33,761 nt of DNA, from the IMG/VR virus record IMGVR_UViG_3300008450_000214, positions 1-33,761 of that record; one strand, 5' to 3'. Within the stretch, counting starts at the first letter, position 1. Each line of letters starts with the position of its first letter. This document shows positions 8,230 through 12,957 of the stretch, piece by piece. Origin of the DNA: a virus. The position numbers and the translations under genes were made by a program. The notes beneath the pieces are model-generated. The model saw only the letters and a program-made list of their open reading frames with translations, ran no database searches and was not told where the DNA came from.

Positions 8230-8424
8230 GCGGTAAAACCACTTATTCGCTCGGCGCTGGCAGGTTATCTGGTAGCCATGCTGCCGTAGTTCGCTGACGA
8301 TGCTATTGACTGCGCACACCCCAGCGCGTTGGATAATATCCAGCGTCGTGTACTCGCCGCCCTTTTTGAGCAGTTTGTACACGCGCTGAAGCCGGTCTGA
8401 CTTCTCAAAGGTCGCGGCGTTCAT
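8218..8424 (-). CDS. Small helix-turn-helix protein
   Basis: A 68-aa basic protein with a winged-helix or HTH layout: helix at residues 7-20 (KSDRLQRVYKLLKKG), a TTLDIIQRAGVCAVNSIVSELR helix-turn-helix at about 26-48, then HGYQITCQRRANKWFYRL as a likely wing. It resembles phage-associated HTH domain proteins that sit at the end of recombination operons. It is the last gene of the minus-strand operon, coupled to the SSB-like gene by a one-base TAATG overlap. A DNA-binding regulatory role is likely; the target is not visible. Confidence 0.72.
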   Translation of the reverse strand: MNAATFEKSDRLQRVYKLLKKGGEYTTLDIIQRAGVCAVNSIVSELRQHGYQITCQRRANKWFYRLLR

Positions 8425-8687
8425 TAGTTAAAGTCCGGGATGTCATCATCAAAATCGACTGGCTGGCGCTGCGGCACCGTCAGGCCACCTTCTTTGGGCT
8501 TTGGATCGTTGATGTAGGCCCAGCCATCCCAGCCACCTTCTTTCAGCGGGATAACGTCAATCTTGAGCATTTCGCCGTTGCGGGTGGCAATGACCGAGCC
8601 GATCCGTTGGTAACGGTTTTTCTGCTGGCCCTGTGCGTTGGTGTAGGTGCCAACGATGCAGCTAATTTCTTTAAGAACTTTTGACAT
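8424..8687 (-). CDS. Putative single-stranded-DNA-binding protein with SSB-type C-terminal tail
   Basis: An 87-aa protein. The ATG at 8687 is chosen because TTGGAGAATAAA lies just upstream; a longer start in the same frame has no ribosome site. Residues 1-62 alternate short beta-like strands (ISCIVGTYT, RYQRIGSVIAT, MLKIDVIPL, GWDGWAYI), compatible with an OB-like fold. The C-terminus is a disordered linker ending in PVDFDDDIPDF-N, nearly the same as the conserved tail of E. coli SSB (DFDDDIPF), which recruits partner proteins. It lies between an HTH gene and the YqaJ exonuclease, two genes from Erf, where an SSB would be used. The OB fold is inferred from pattern, not aligned; the tail is seen directly. 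Confidence 0.68.
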   Translation of the reverse strand: MSKVLKEISCIVGTYTNAQGQQKNRYQRIGSVIATRNGEMLKIDVIPLKEGGWDGWAYINDPKPKEGGLTVPQRQPVDFDDDIPDFN

Positions 8688-8688
8688 T

Positions 8689-9315
8689 TTATTCTCCAAT
8701 AATTTTGCGTAGCGCTTCAACTTTGGCATCGACTTCTGCCAAAAACTTTTTCACTTCAACTTCGGTGGCTTTGATCCATTGGTCATCGCGCATGACCCGG
8801 TGAACGAACAACTGCGCTTTGGCAGGCATCCGTGGGTCGAACACAACGTAGTCGCACCATATCCTGCCAGCGCAGGCCATTTGCCATTGCATTTGGGCGA
8901 AATATTTGGACTCCACCGGATCAGCGGCCAGCCAGCATTCCAGCGCGGTCTTAGAGCTGGGGCATTTAATCTCGACCATGCCATCGTTGCCCACTAGCCC
9001 GTCAGGACTAGCACCAGACATTTCGATGGTCGGGTGCTGTAAGAAACCCACCTCATCCACCAAAACGCTTCTGGCGGCTTCGTATGCAGCCCGTGCGAAG
9101 GGTTCCTGATCAATACCCCATTGCATTTCGAAGTTGGTGTATCCATCCGCTTTGGTGCCGGTGACACGTTCCAGTACAAGCTGGGTCATGTAGTTCGCAC
9201 GGTCAGCGCCATATCCGGTTTTGGTCTTGGCTAAGACTTTGTGCAAGCTGCTGGCGGTCGCTTTGCCCAGCCGAATAGCAAACCAATCTTCTGTGCGTTG
9301 ATCTAAATTATTCAT
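8689..9315 (-). CDS. YqaJ / lambda-exonuclease-family recombination nuclease
   Basis: A 208-aa PD-(D/E)xK exonuclease. The catalytic set is readable: E71 in GIDQEP, D105 in SGASPDGLVG, E115 and K117 in VEIKCPSS, and Q141 in FAQMQWQMA. An N-terminal RTEDWFAIRLGKATASS motif is typical of the YqaJ family. These enzymes resect one strand of duplex DNA so that a partner annealing protein can load; here the partner is the Erf protein upstream. The start overlaps the preceding stop by one base (TAATG), and it ends two bases before the SSB-like ATG, whose ribosome site lies in this gene's last codons. Confidence 0.95.
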   Translation of the reverse strand: MNNLDQRTEDWFAIRLGKATASSLHKVLAKTKTGYGADRANYMTQLVLERVTGTKADGYTNFEMQWGIDQEPFARAAYEAARSVLVDEVGFLQHPTIEMSGASPDGLVGNDGMVEIKCPSSKTALECWLAADPVESKYFAQMQWQMACAGRIWCDYVVFDPRMPAKAQLFVHRVMRDDQWIKATEVEVKKFLAEVDAKVEALRKIIGE

Positions 9316-9530
9316 TAATAATCGTCCTCATCTTTGCCTGCGGTTTCAACGTCCAATTCGCCGCCAAAAATCAAAGCAATTTCATCAAATTCCACTTTGT
9401 TGTCGCGCAAGATTTTCAAAATTTCATTGCATCGATCTGCCAGCGGCGCAATTTGTTCCCACAACTCGCGGCCTTTTTCGACCGTTTCGTTGTATTCTTT
9501 TTCGAGGGCTTTAATTTCATGGTTTTTCAT
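9315..9530 (-). CDS. Small acidic coiled-coil protein
   Basis: A 71-aa protein from the ATG at 9530, selected because AAAGGAAAAAGAAA precedes it; a longer in-frame version beginning about 30 bases upstream has no good ribosome site. Residues 1-45 form one long amphipathic helix (KALEKEYNETVEKGRELWEQ) and the end is acidic (AGKDEDDY). It overlaps the Erf gene by 14 bases and the YqaJ start by one base, so it is translated between the two recombination proteins. No family was recognised. A structural or bridging role in the recombination complex, or an inhibitor function, are both possible. Confidence 0.72.
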   Translation of the reverse strand: MKNHEIKALEKEYNETVEKGRELWEQIAPLADRCNEILKILRDNKVEFDEIALIFGGELDVETAGKDEDDY

Positions 9531-10134
9531 TTTCTTTTTCCTTTCTAACGCGATCAACACGGGCTTTCTTTGCTGCGATTACTTGCGCCAATAAATGCTG
9601 GTTATTGCCGCAAGCCTCGACTGCTGCTTTAAAAACTGTCGCCAGTTCGTCGCTGCTGGCGGTTGCCTCGATAGCTGATAAGTGGTCGGTAATGTCCACC
9701 ACCGCTACTGAATGAGTGCTGGAATCGGCATCATTATCGGCTTCGGTTGGGATGCTGAACGCTTGAAAGCAGGCGTATTTATAAGCCGCCGACATAGCCT
9801 TGTTGGTGGCTTTGTCGCCGCTATCCATAGCTTCGCCAAAAGTCTTGACAATATGCTTGGAGCCGTCTTCAGCGGCCACAAAGTCAAATTCAACTTCAAC
9901 TGTGACATAAAACAAAGCGCCACCTTTTTGGCTGACACGTTCAGTTACTTCGCGGCTGAGAACGCGCGGCAAGATGCACAAACCATGCTTTGCCAATAGC
10001 GGGGCGATGGTGTTGTAAACATCGTCGATGCCGCGAAAGTTATAGCCGGAACCCTGCTGGTTGCGCCGGTCTTTAGTAATGCCGACGGTGGCTAAATCGG
10101 CTTGTACTGCGTTGATCGCTTTGTAAACATTCAT
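9517..10134 (-). CDS. erf: Erf-family single-strand annealing recombinase
   Basis: A 205-aa ERF-superfamily protein. It starts MNVYKAINAVQADL and has the family core blocks YNFRGIDDVYNTIAPLLAKHG (from about residue 31), LPRVLSREVTERVS, and GEAMDSGDKATNKAMSAAYK (residues 100-119), then SIPTEADND. Erf proteins anneal complementary single strands and recircularise or repair phage DNA; P22 Erf is the founder. The ATG at 10134 is preferred because GAGGAAACCATA lies just before it. The frame stays open to an ATGATG at 10194 that lacks a ribosome site, so an N-terminal extension of about 20 residues cannot be excluded. The YqaJ nuclease two genes downstream completes the exchange system. Confidence 0.94.
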   Translation of the reverse strand: MNVYKAINAVQADLATVGITKDRRNQQGSGYNFRGIDDVYNTIAPLLAKHGLCILPRVLSREVTERVSQKGGALFYVTVEVEFDFVAAEDGSKHIVKTFGEAMDSGDKATNKAMSAAYKYACFQAFSIPTEADNDADSSTHSVAVVDITDHLSAIEATASSDELATVFKAAVEACGNNQHLLAQVIAAKKARVDRVRKEKENEKP

Positions 10135-10196
10135 TATGGTTTCCTCGAATTCTTGTTGTCGTTGGACTGTTTCGTAATAAGCCTGATCCATCATGG

Positions 10197-10343
10197 TTAT
10201 TTGCTGCAATTAAACTTGCAAGGCAAAATTGGTTTCTCGATGCCAAGTTGCTGCTGTGCGCTTGGCGTTTCACTTGGCGATGTTTTAGAAAACCCGACGA
10301 TAACAATTAAAGAAATCCAAGCTGCTGGTTTTATATATTTCAT
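10197..10343 (-). CDS. 48-aa membrane-anchored or secreted small protein
   Basis: A short gene beginning ATG at 10343 after an AAAGGCAACT ribosome site. The product starts MKYIKPAAWISLIVIVGF, a positively charged N-end followed by about 14 hydrophobic residues: a signal peptide or membrane anchor. It then has a polar stretch (SPSETPSAQQQLG) and a C-terminal PCKFNCSK with two Cys. No lipobox Cys is present. It lies between a 32-aa membrane peptide and Erf in the minus-strand early operon. Its function is not recognised; small envelope proteins made early by phages often block superinfection or alter the host membrane, which is only an inference here. Confidence 0.62.
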   Translation of the reverse strand: MKYIKPAAWISLIVIVGFSKTSPSETPSAQQQLGIEKPILPCKFNCSK

Positions 10344-10370
10344 AGTTGCCTTTCATAGACCCAGAGGGCG

Positions 10371-10469
10371 TTAAAAAATAGCCATCGCTACCCAGAGCAA
10401 TGGATACAAAACGGCGGCGATACAAATTGTTGCCAAAACTAGAACGAGGTCGGAAGGTTCGCGGTTCAT
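10371..10469 (-). CDS. 32-aa single-pass membrane peptide
   Basis: A very short gene starting ATG at 10469, overlapping the preceding stop by four bases (ATGA), so it is translationally coupled. The product has a charged start (MNREPSD) followed by one uninterrupted hydrophobic helix (LVLVLATICIAAVLYPLLWV, then AMAIF). It is therefore a bare transmembrane peptide. No family was recognised. Coupling to the upstream 60-aa gene and clear hydrophobic character support it being real, but the length makes chance possible. Confidence 0.58.
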   Translation of the reverse strand: MNREPSDLVLVLATICIAAVLYPLLWVAMAIF

Positions 10470-10648
10470 GCTGTGCGCACCGTAAAGCCTTCTGCTTCAA
10501 GCTGGTCGGCTACGATTGGAGCCGCGCTCTTGCGCACTTGAATGGAGATTGCACCGTCGAAACGCGCTTTGGCTGCGGTCGTTTCGGCGACAAAGGTGAT
10601 CGTGGTGTCGTGGAATTCGGAAGGGAGGATAACGAAGTCGATGAACAT
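10466..10648 (-). CDS. Conserved-looking 60-aa early protein
   Basis: The 60-aa product starts MFIDFVILPSEFHDTTITFV and ends EAEGFTVRTA. The strand-helix-strand pattern (residues 1-20 beta, 22-30, then VADQLEAEGFTV) suggests a small folded alpha/beta domain. The start is supported by AGGAGCTTCAA. Its own sigma70-like promoter and a leader that closely copies the leader of the 56-aa gene lie directly upstream (see 10686-10714). No family was recognised. It is likely to be strongly expressed early. Confidence 0.68.
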   Translation of the reverse strand: MFIDFVILPSEFHDTTITFVAETTAAKARFDGAISIQVRKSAAPIVADQLEAEGFTVRTA

Positions 10649-10665
10649 TTGAAGCTCCTAAAAAG

Positions 10666-10677
10666 ACCCGTGAGGGC
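10666..10677 (-). promoter_or_regulatory. Leader hairpin before 60-aa gene
   Basis: A small stem (GCCC / GGGT, four pairs with one G-T, loop of four) followed by TCTTTTT and then AGGAGC on the minus strand. The predicted transcript start from the promoter at 10686-10714 is about 10679, so the hairpin would be at the very 5' end of the mRNA. The same order (hairpin, TCTTT, AGGAGC, ATG) occurs in the leader of the 56-aa gene. It may protect the mRNA or act as a weak attenuator. Confidence 0.4.
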
Positions 10678-10685
10678 ATAAACAG

Positions 10686-10714
10686 ATAGTAAGCTGGCTT
10701 TACGCAGTAGTCAA
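10686..10714 (-). promoter_or_regulatory. Early promoter P2 (leftward)
   Basis: On the minus strand: -35 TTGACT (10709-10714), 17-bp spacer, -10 TACTAT (10686-10691). The spacer ends in GTAAAGCCAGCT, matching the spacer end of promoter P1 (GTAAAGGTGGCT). It lies over the 3' end of the 56-aa gene and would give an extra transcript of the genes from 10648 downwards. The sigma70-type match is good, but transcription is not shown. Confidence 0.66.
10687..10704. promoter_or_regulatory. Operator-like site O3 in promoter P2
   Basis: An AAG-CTGG-CTT core with near-palindromic AAGC/GCTT ends, placed over the spacer and -10 of P2 exactly as site O1 is placed over P1. It shares AAGC and CTTTAC with the O1 and O2 sites. 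A weaker match than O1 and O2. Confidence 0.42.
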
Positions 10715-10870
10715 GCGGTCAATCATCATATAAGCGACTACAAGGGATTCGGCTTCGGCCTGATTGTCGCAGCGATCAATCGTTATGCCGCGATGCGGAT
10801 TTTCTGACCATTCCACAACGCACCAGACTGGGCGCATATCTTCATCGTCGTAGTATTCAACTGTGTACAT
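10700..10870 (-). CDS. 56-aa first gene of leftward early operon
   Basis: A short gene with ATG at 10870 after a strong CAGGAGCAACTT site. The product starts MYTVEYYDDEDMRPVWCVVE and continues with an aromatic, acidic, strand-like first half and a helical second half (NQAEAESLVVAYMMIDRL). It looks like a compact strand-strand-helix domain. It is the first gene after promoter P1 and overlaps promoter P2 at its 3' end. No family was recognised. A role in early takeover of the host is possible but unsupported beyond position. Confidence 0.7.
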   Translation of the reverse strand: MYTVEYYDDEDMRPVWCVVEWSENPHRGITIDRCDNQAEAESLVVAYMMIDRLTTA

Positions 10871-10888
10871 AAGTTGCTCCTGTTAAAG

Positions 10889-10904
10889 ACCGCGATGTAG
10901 CGGC
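10889..10904 (-). promoter_or_regulatory. Leader hairpin before 56-aa gene
   Basis: On the minus strand GCCGC, a six-base loop, then GCGGT (five pairs, one G-T), followed by CTTTAACAGGAGC. The predicted start of transcription is about 10906, so the hairpin starts the mRNA. It parallels the leader at 10666-10677, as if the promoter and leader had been duplicated. Confidence 0.42.
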
Positions 10905-10912
10905 ATGGACAG

Positions 10913-10941
10913 ATATTAAGCCACCTTTACACCTATGTCAA
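10913..10941 (-). promoter_or_regulatory. Early promoter P1 (leftward)
   Basis: On the minus strand: consensus -35 TTGACA (10936-10941), exactly 17 bp, -10 TAATAT (10913-10918), with an AT-rich stretch upstream of the -35 (10951-10964) that could help as an UP element. It drives the leftward operon beginning with the 56-aa gene. It stands back to back with the rightward promoter at 10949-10977, the two -35 boxes being only seven bases apart. Confidence 0.8.
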
Positions 10942-10953
10942 GCCACCTTTGCA
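10914..10953. promoter_or_regulatory. Tandem operator-like sites O1 and O2
   Basis: The 14-mer AAGCCACCTTTRCA occurs at 10918-10931 and 10940-10953, 22 bp apart (two helix turns). With flanks each forms an imperfect 18-bp palindrome (10914-10931 and 10936-10953; outer halves like TGTnAAG / CTTTrCA). O1 covers the -10 and spacer of leftward P1; O2 covers the -35 boxes of both divergent promoters. This is what a repressor switch site would look like. The Cro-like protein encoded next door is the obvious candidate binder; binding is inferred. Confidence 0.66.
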
Positions 10954-10977
10954 AAATAATTTAATCTGGCTTACAAT
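10949..10977 (+). promoter_or_regulatory. Rightward promoter giving a leaderless transcript
   Basis: -35 TTGCAA (10949-10954), 17-bp spacer, -10 TACAAT (10972-10977). The predicted first base is about 10984, the A of the ATG of the Cro-like gene, and there is no Shine-Dalgarno sequence before that ATG. The mRNA would thus begin with its start codon, like lambda cI mRNA from PRM. Confidence 0.7.
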
Positions 10978-10983
10978 CCGCGC

Positions 10984-11142
10984 ATGGACACTAAAACCGC
11001 GATTTCCCTAGCTGGCAGCGCAACAGAGCTTGCCAAATTGCTAGGTGTTACCAGACAAGCAATTGGCCAATGGGGTGAGAACTTGCCGCAACAGCGTGTT
11101 TGGCAGCTACAGGTATTGCGCCCCAAATGGTTTAAGAGCTAA
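10984..11142 (+). CDS. Cro-like helix-turn-helix repressor
   Basis: A 52-aa protein with a classic HTH: GSATELAKLLGVTRQAIGQW (residues 11-30), followed by GENLPQQRVWQLQVLRPKW. The length and layout are those of small phage Cro / YdaS-like regulators. It is the first gene of the rightward operon and faces the divergent leftward promoter. The operator-like repeats at 10914-10953 between the two promoters are its likely targets. No ribosome site is present; the promoter places the mRNA start at or very near the ATG. No CI-type partner gene is visible, so whether it works as Cro in a lysogeny switch or simply balances early transcription is open. Confidence 0.85.
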   Translation: MDTKTAISLAGSATELAKLLGVTRQAIGQWGENLPQQRVWQLQVLRPKWFKS

Positions 11143-11240
11143 AATTTGCGAAACCCGGCTAGGTAGAGATTGGCCTCTCTGCCGAAAAGCGAACTCCCCG
11201 CCTGCCGTTGGTTTCACTTTGGGAGCGATGCGGAGATGCA
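11143..11240 (+). other. Untranslated spacer between Cro-like and DUF1376 genes
   Basis: The longest gene-free stretch in the window (98 bp). It contains an imperfect short inverted repeat (AGAGA, six-base loop TTGGCC, TCTCT) and the ribosome site of the next gene (GCGGAGATGCA). No promoter or terminator with a T run is visible. Confidence 0.5.
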
Positions 11241-11957
11241 ATGCACTACTACCAACACCACATTGGTGACTTCATTCGAGCCACCGCGCGTTTGACTGAT
11301 GCTCAAACGATGGCTTATTTGCGCTTAATTTGGATGTATTACGAAAGTGAAAAGCCACTTAAGCCAGATTCCAAAATACTATCTTTCCAAATTGGCACAG
11401 ATTTAGAAACGACTGAATTGTTGCTGGAGTCGTTTTTTATCCTTTGTGACGACGGTTGGCATCACGCTCGATGTGATCGAGAAATTGCAGAATATCGAAC
11501 GTTTCGCGGCAAAAAATCTAAAGCTGGTAAAGCATCTGCTGAACAACGGAAGAACAGCCGTTCAACACCTGATGAACACCTGTTGAACGAGTGTTCAACG
11601 GACGTTCAACTAACCAATAACCAAGAACCAATAACCAATAACCATAAACCAAAGGTAGAGAGGCAGCGCGGATCGCGCTTGCCTGCTGACTGGCAACCCA
11701 GCGATGAAGATGTAGCCTATTGCCAAAAGGAAAGACCTGATCTGCAATGGCAGCGGGTCGCCGAGAATTTCCGCGACTACTGGCTGGCGCAGGCCGGAAC
11801 TAAAGCCACCAAGCTGAACTGGGCGCTAGTCTGGAAAACTTGGGTGCGAAACGAAAAGGGCGCGAGAACGTTTGAAAGCACACGGGACGCTGAACGCAGA
11901 AAAGTTATTGAACAAGTGATGGGGGTGAAAAATGACCGAATTATCGACATCAACTAA
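11241..11957 (+). CDS. DUF1376-family replication protein (lambda O-like role)
   Basis: A 238-aa protein. The ATG at 11241 is selected by GCGGAG just upstream and by the conserved family start MHYYQHHIGDFIRATARLT; an in-frame start 33 bases earlier lacks these. Residues 1-95 form the DUF1376 domain (AYLRLIWMYYESEKPL). Residues 100-140 are a polar linker whose DNA carries an iteron array, and residues 150-200 hold a second helical domain (LPADWQPSDEDVAYC, then RVAENFRDYWLAQAG) like the C-terminal part of phage O/DnaT-type initiators. It would bind the origin inside its own gene and recruit the P-like loader encoded next, with which it overlaps by 26 bases. Confidence 0.82.
   Translation: MHYYQHHIGDFIRATARLTDAQTMAYLRLIWMYYESEKPLKPDSKILSFQIGTDLETTELLLESFFILCDDGWHHARCDREIAEYRTFRGKKSKAGKASAEQRKNSRSTPDEHLLNECSTDVQLTNNQEPITNNHKPKVERQRGSRLPADWQPSDEDVAYCQKERPDLQWQRVAENFRDYWLAQAGTKATKLNWALVWKTWVRNEKGARTFESTRDAERRKVIEQVMGVKNDRIIDIN
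11538..11653. other. Likely replication origin: phased iterons plus A/C-rich tandem repeats
   Basis: Inside the O-like gene, near-palindromic heptamers GTTSAAC occur every 11 bp: GTTCAAC at 11560, GATGAAC at 11571, GTTGAAC at 11582, GTTCAAC at 11593 and 11604, with weaker copies at 11538 (GCTGAAC) and 11549 (GAAGAAC). Directly after comes a strand-asymmetric 14-bp tandem repeat: AACCAATAACCAAG (11612-11625), AACCAATAACCAAT (11626-11639) and a diverged third copy (11640-11653). Iterons followed by an easily opened A-rich stretch inside the O gene are the layout of lambda ori. The repeats are seen directly; origin function is inferred. Confidence 0.72.
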
Positions 11958-12615
11958 GCCAGTCACGCAGGGCTGGATCGACGCGCTATTTGTGAAAATG
12001 CTTAACACCTTTGGCAGCAGGTTTGCCGATATGTGGCGCGGTACGGACATTGATTCAGTTAAAGCAACATGGGCACCAGAGCTGTCGAAACTTAGCCGGG
12101 AAGAATTCGCAAAAGGCGTTCAGGCTTTGGCAACATTGAACTGGCCGCCTACGCTCGGTGAATTCATCAACCTGTGCCGCCCAAAGCTAGACGCTCAAAA
12201 AGCCTTCACAGAGGCCATAAACGGGCTTCTGGCGCGAGATCGGGGCGAGGTTGGGGTATGGAGCCATCCCGCGATATTTTGGGCTGCTGTGCGCGTTGGT
12301 TCGTTTGATATGAAAAACTCAACTTACCCGCAAATCAAGGGTCGATGGGAAGGCGCACTCGGCGATGAGTTAGAAAAATCGCAATGGCAGGAAATTCCAA
12401 AGCCTGTGGTGGCTTTACCTGTGGCAAAAGTTTCTAAGGAAATTGCAGAAAAATATGTTGCAAAGCTGCAAGCGCTTAATGTAGAGTCAAGCCAGATTGA
12501 CCACAAGCGCTGGGCAAAGCGAATTATGGAACGGCACCAGAGGGGCGATAAAACGCTTTTGCCGGTTCAGGTATCGATGGCTAAGGCAGCGCTAAACGCA
12601 TCGGAGGCACTTTGA
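11932..12615 (+). CDS. Lambda P-like helicase-loading replication protein
   Basis: A 227-aa protein with the lambda P family pattern: WIDALFVKMLNTFGSRFADM (from residue 15) then WRG, a WAPELSKLSREEFAKGVQAL helix, and the hallmark WPPTLGEFINLCRP (residues 71-84). Lambda P brings the host DnaB helicase to the O-ori complex and inhibits it until loaded. The C-terminal third (residues 155-225) is charged and helical. It overlaps the O-like gene by 26 bases and uses the GGGGGTGAAAA ribosome site inside it. Together with the O-like gene and its iterons it makes a complete initiator-origin-loader set. Confidence 0.9.
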   Translation: MTELSTSTKPVTQGWIDALFVKMLNTFGSRFADMWRGTDIDSVKATWAPELSKLSREEFAKGVQALATLNWPPTLGEFINLCRPKLDAQKAFTEAINGLLARDRGEVGVWSHPAIFWAAVRVGSFDMKNSTYPQIKGRWEGALGDELEKSQWQEIPKPVVALPVAKVSKEIAEKYVAKLQALNVESSQIDHKRWAKRIMERHQRGDKTLLPVQVSMAKAALNASEAL

Positions 12616-12857
12616 GAAAAAATCCAATTCCACCGCATCCACTTTTGGATGATCTGGCAAACCGTTTAGGCTGCGCCAATGACCGCGAACTGGCGCATGA
12701 AATTGGTTGCGCACCGTCGATGATTTCAAAATTTCGGCATAGAACCTGCAACGTGTCAGCGGCCTTGATTATTGAAATGCACGAAAAATTTGGAATGTCG
12801 ATTGCTGAAATTAAATTGTTAATCGAGCAAGCCAATGACCAGCACGTTCGTAGCTAG
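12612..12857 (+). CDS. XRE-like HTH regulator, TTG start
   Basis: An 81-aa protein starting with TTG that overlaps the P-like stop (TTGA), preceded by TCGGAGGCAC as a strong ribosome site. The HTH is at about residues 24-45 (DRELAHEIGCAPSMISKFRH), followed by helices with NVSAALIIEMHEKFGMSIAE, as in Cro/CI-type domains. Its position after the O and P analogues is where lambdoid phages often carry accessory regulators. It could control late early genes or lysogeny; the target is unknown. Confidence 0.82.
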   Translation: MRKNPIPPHPLLDDLANRLGCANDRELAHEIGCAPSMISKFRHRTCNVSAALIIEMHEKFGMSIAEIKLLIEQANDQHVRS

Positions 12858-12957
12858 TGTGATCTTAATTGTGGCCGGTGGGCTAATCGGCGCTGGGTTG
12901 GCTATTTTGATCGGCGCAATTGTTGGGTTGCTAATTCTTGATGATCCAGAGCGATGA
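12835..12957 (+). CDS. 40-aa glycine-zipper membrane protein
   Basis: A short gene starting ATG at 12835 inside the end of the HTH gene. Almost the whole product is one hydrophobic stretch with regularly spaced glycines (VAGGLIGAGLAILIGAIVG), ending LLILDDPER. Such glycine zippers pack helices together in the membrane. The ribosome site (GAGCAAGCCA) is moderate. No family was recognised. A small toxin-like, superinfection or lysis-accessory protein is possible. Confidence 0.6.
   Translation: MTSTFVASVILIVAGGLIGAGLAILIGAIVGLLILDDPER

Noticed and set aside
8224-8245. Possible bidirectional terminator between endolysin and HTH gene
   Set aside because: The stem (TAAGcGGT / ACCaCTTA) has a mismatch and a three-base loop, and there is no T run on either strand.
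10134-10209. Longer Erf with about 20-25 extra N-terminal residues
   Set aside because: The ATG codons at 10194/10191 lack a ribosome site, whereas ATG 10134 has GAGGAA and matches the usual Erf start. Kept only as a possibility in the Erf entry.
10400-10681. 93-aa plus-strand open frame opposite the small early genes
   Set aside because: It has no ribosome site, its product is Arg/Lys/Cys-rich like an antisense shadow, and the minus-strand genes here have clear promoters and ribosome sites.
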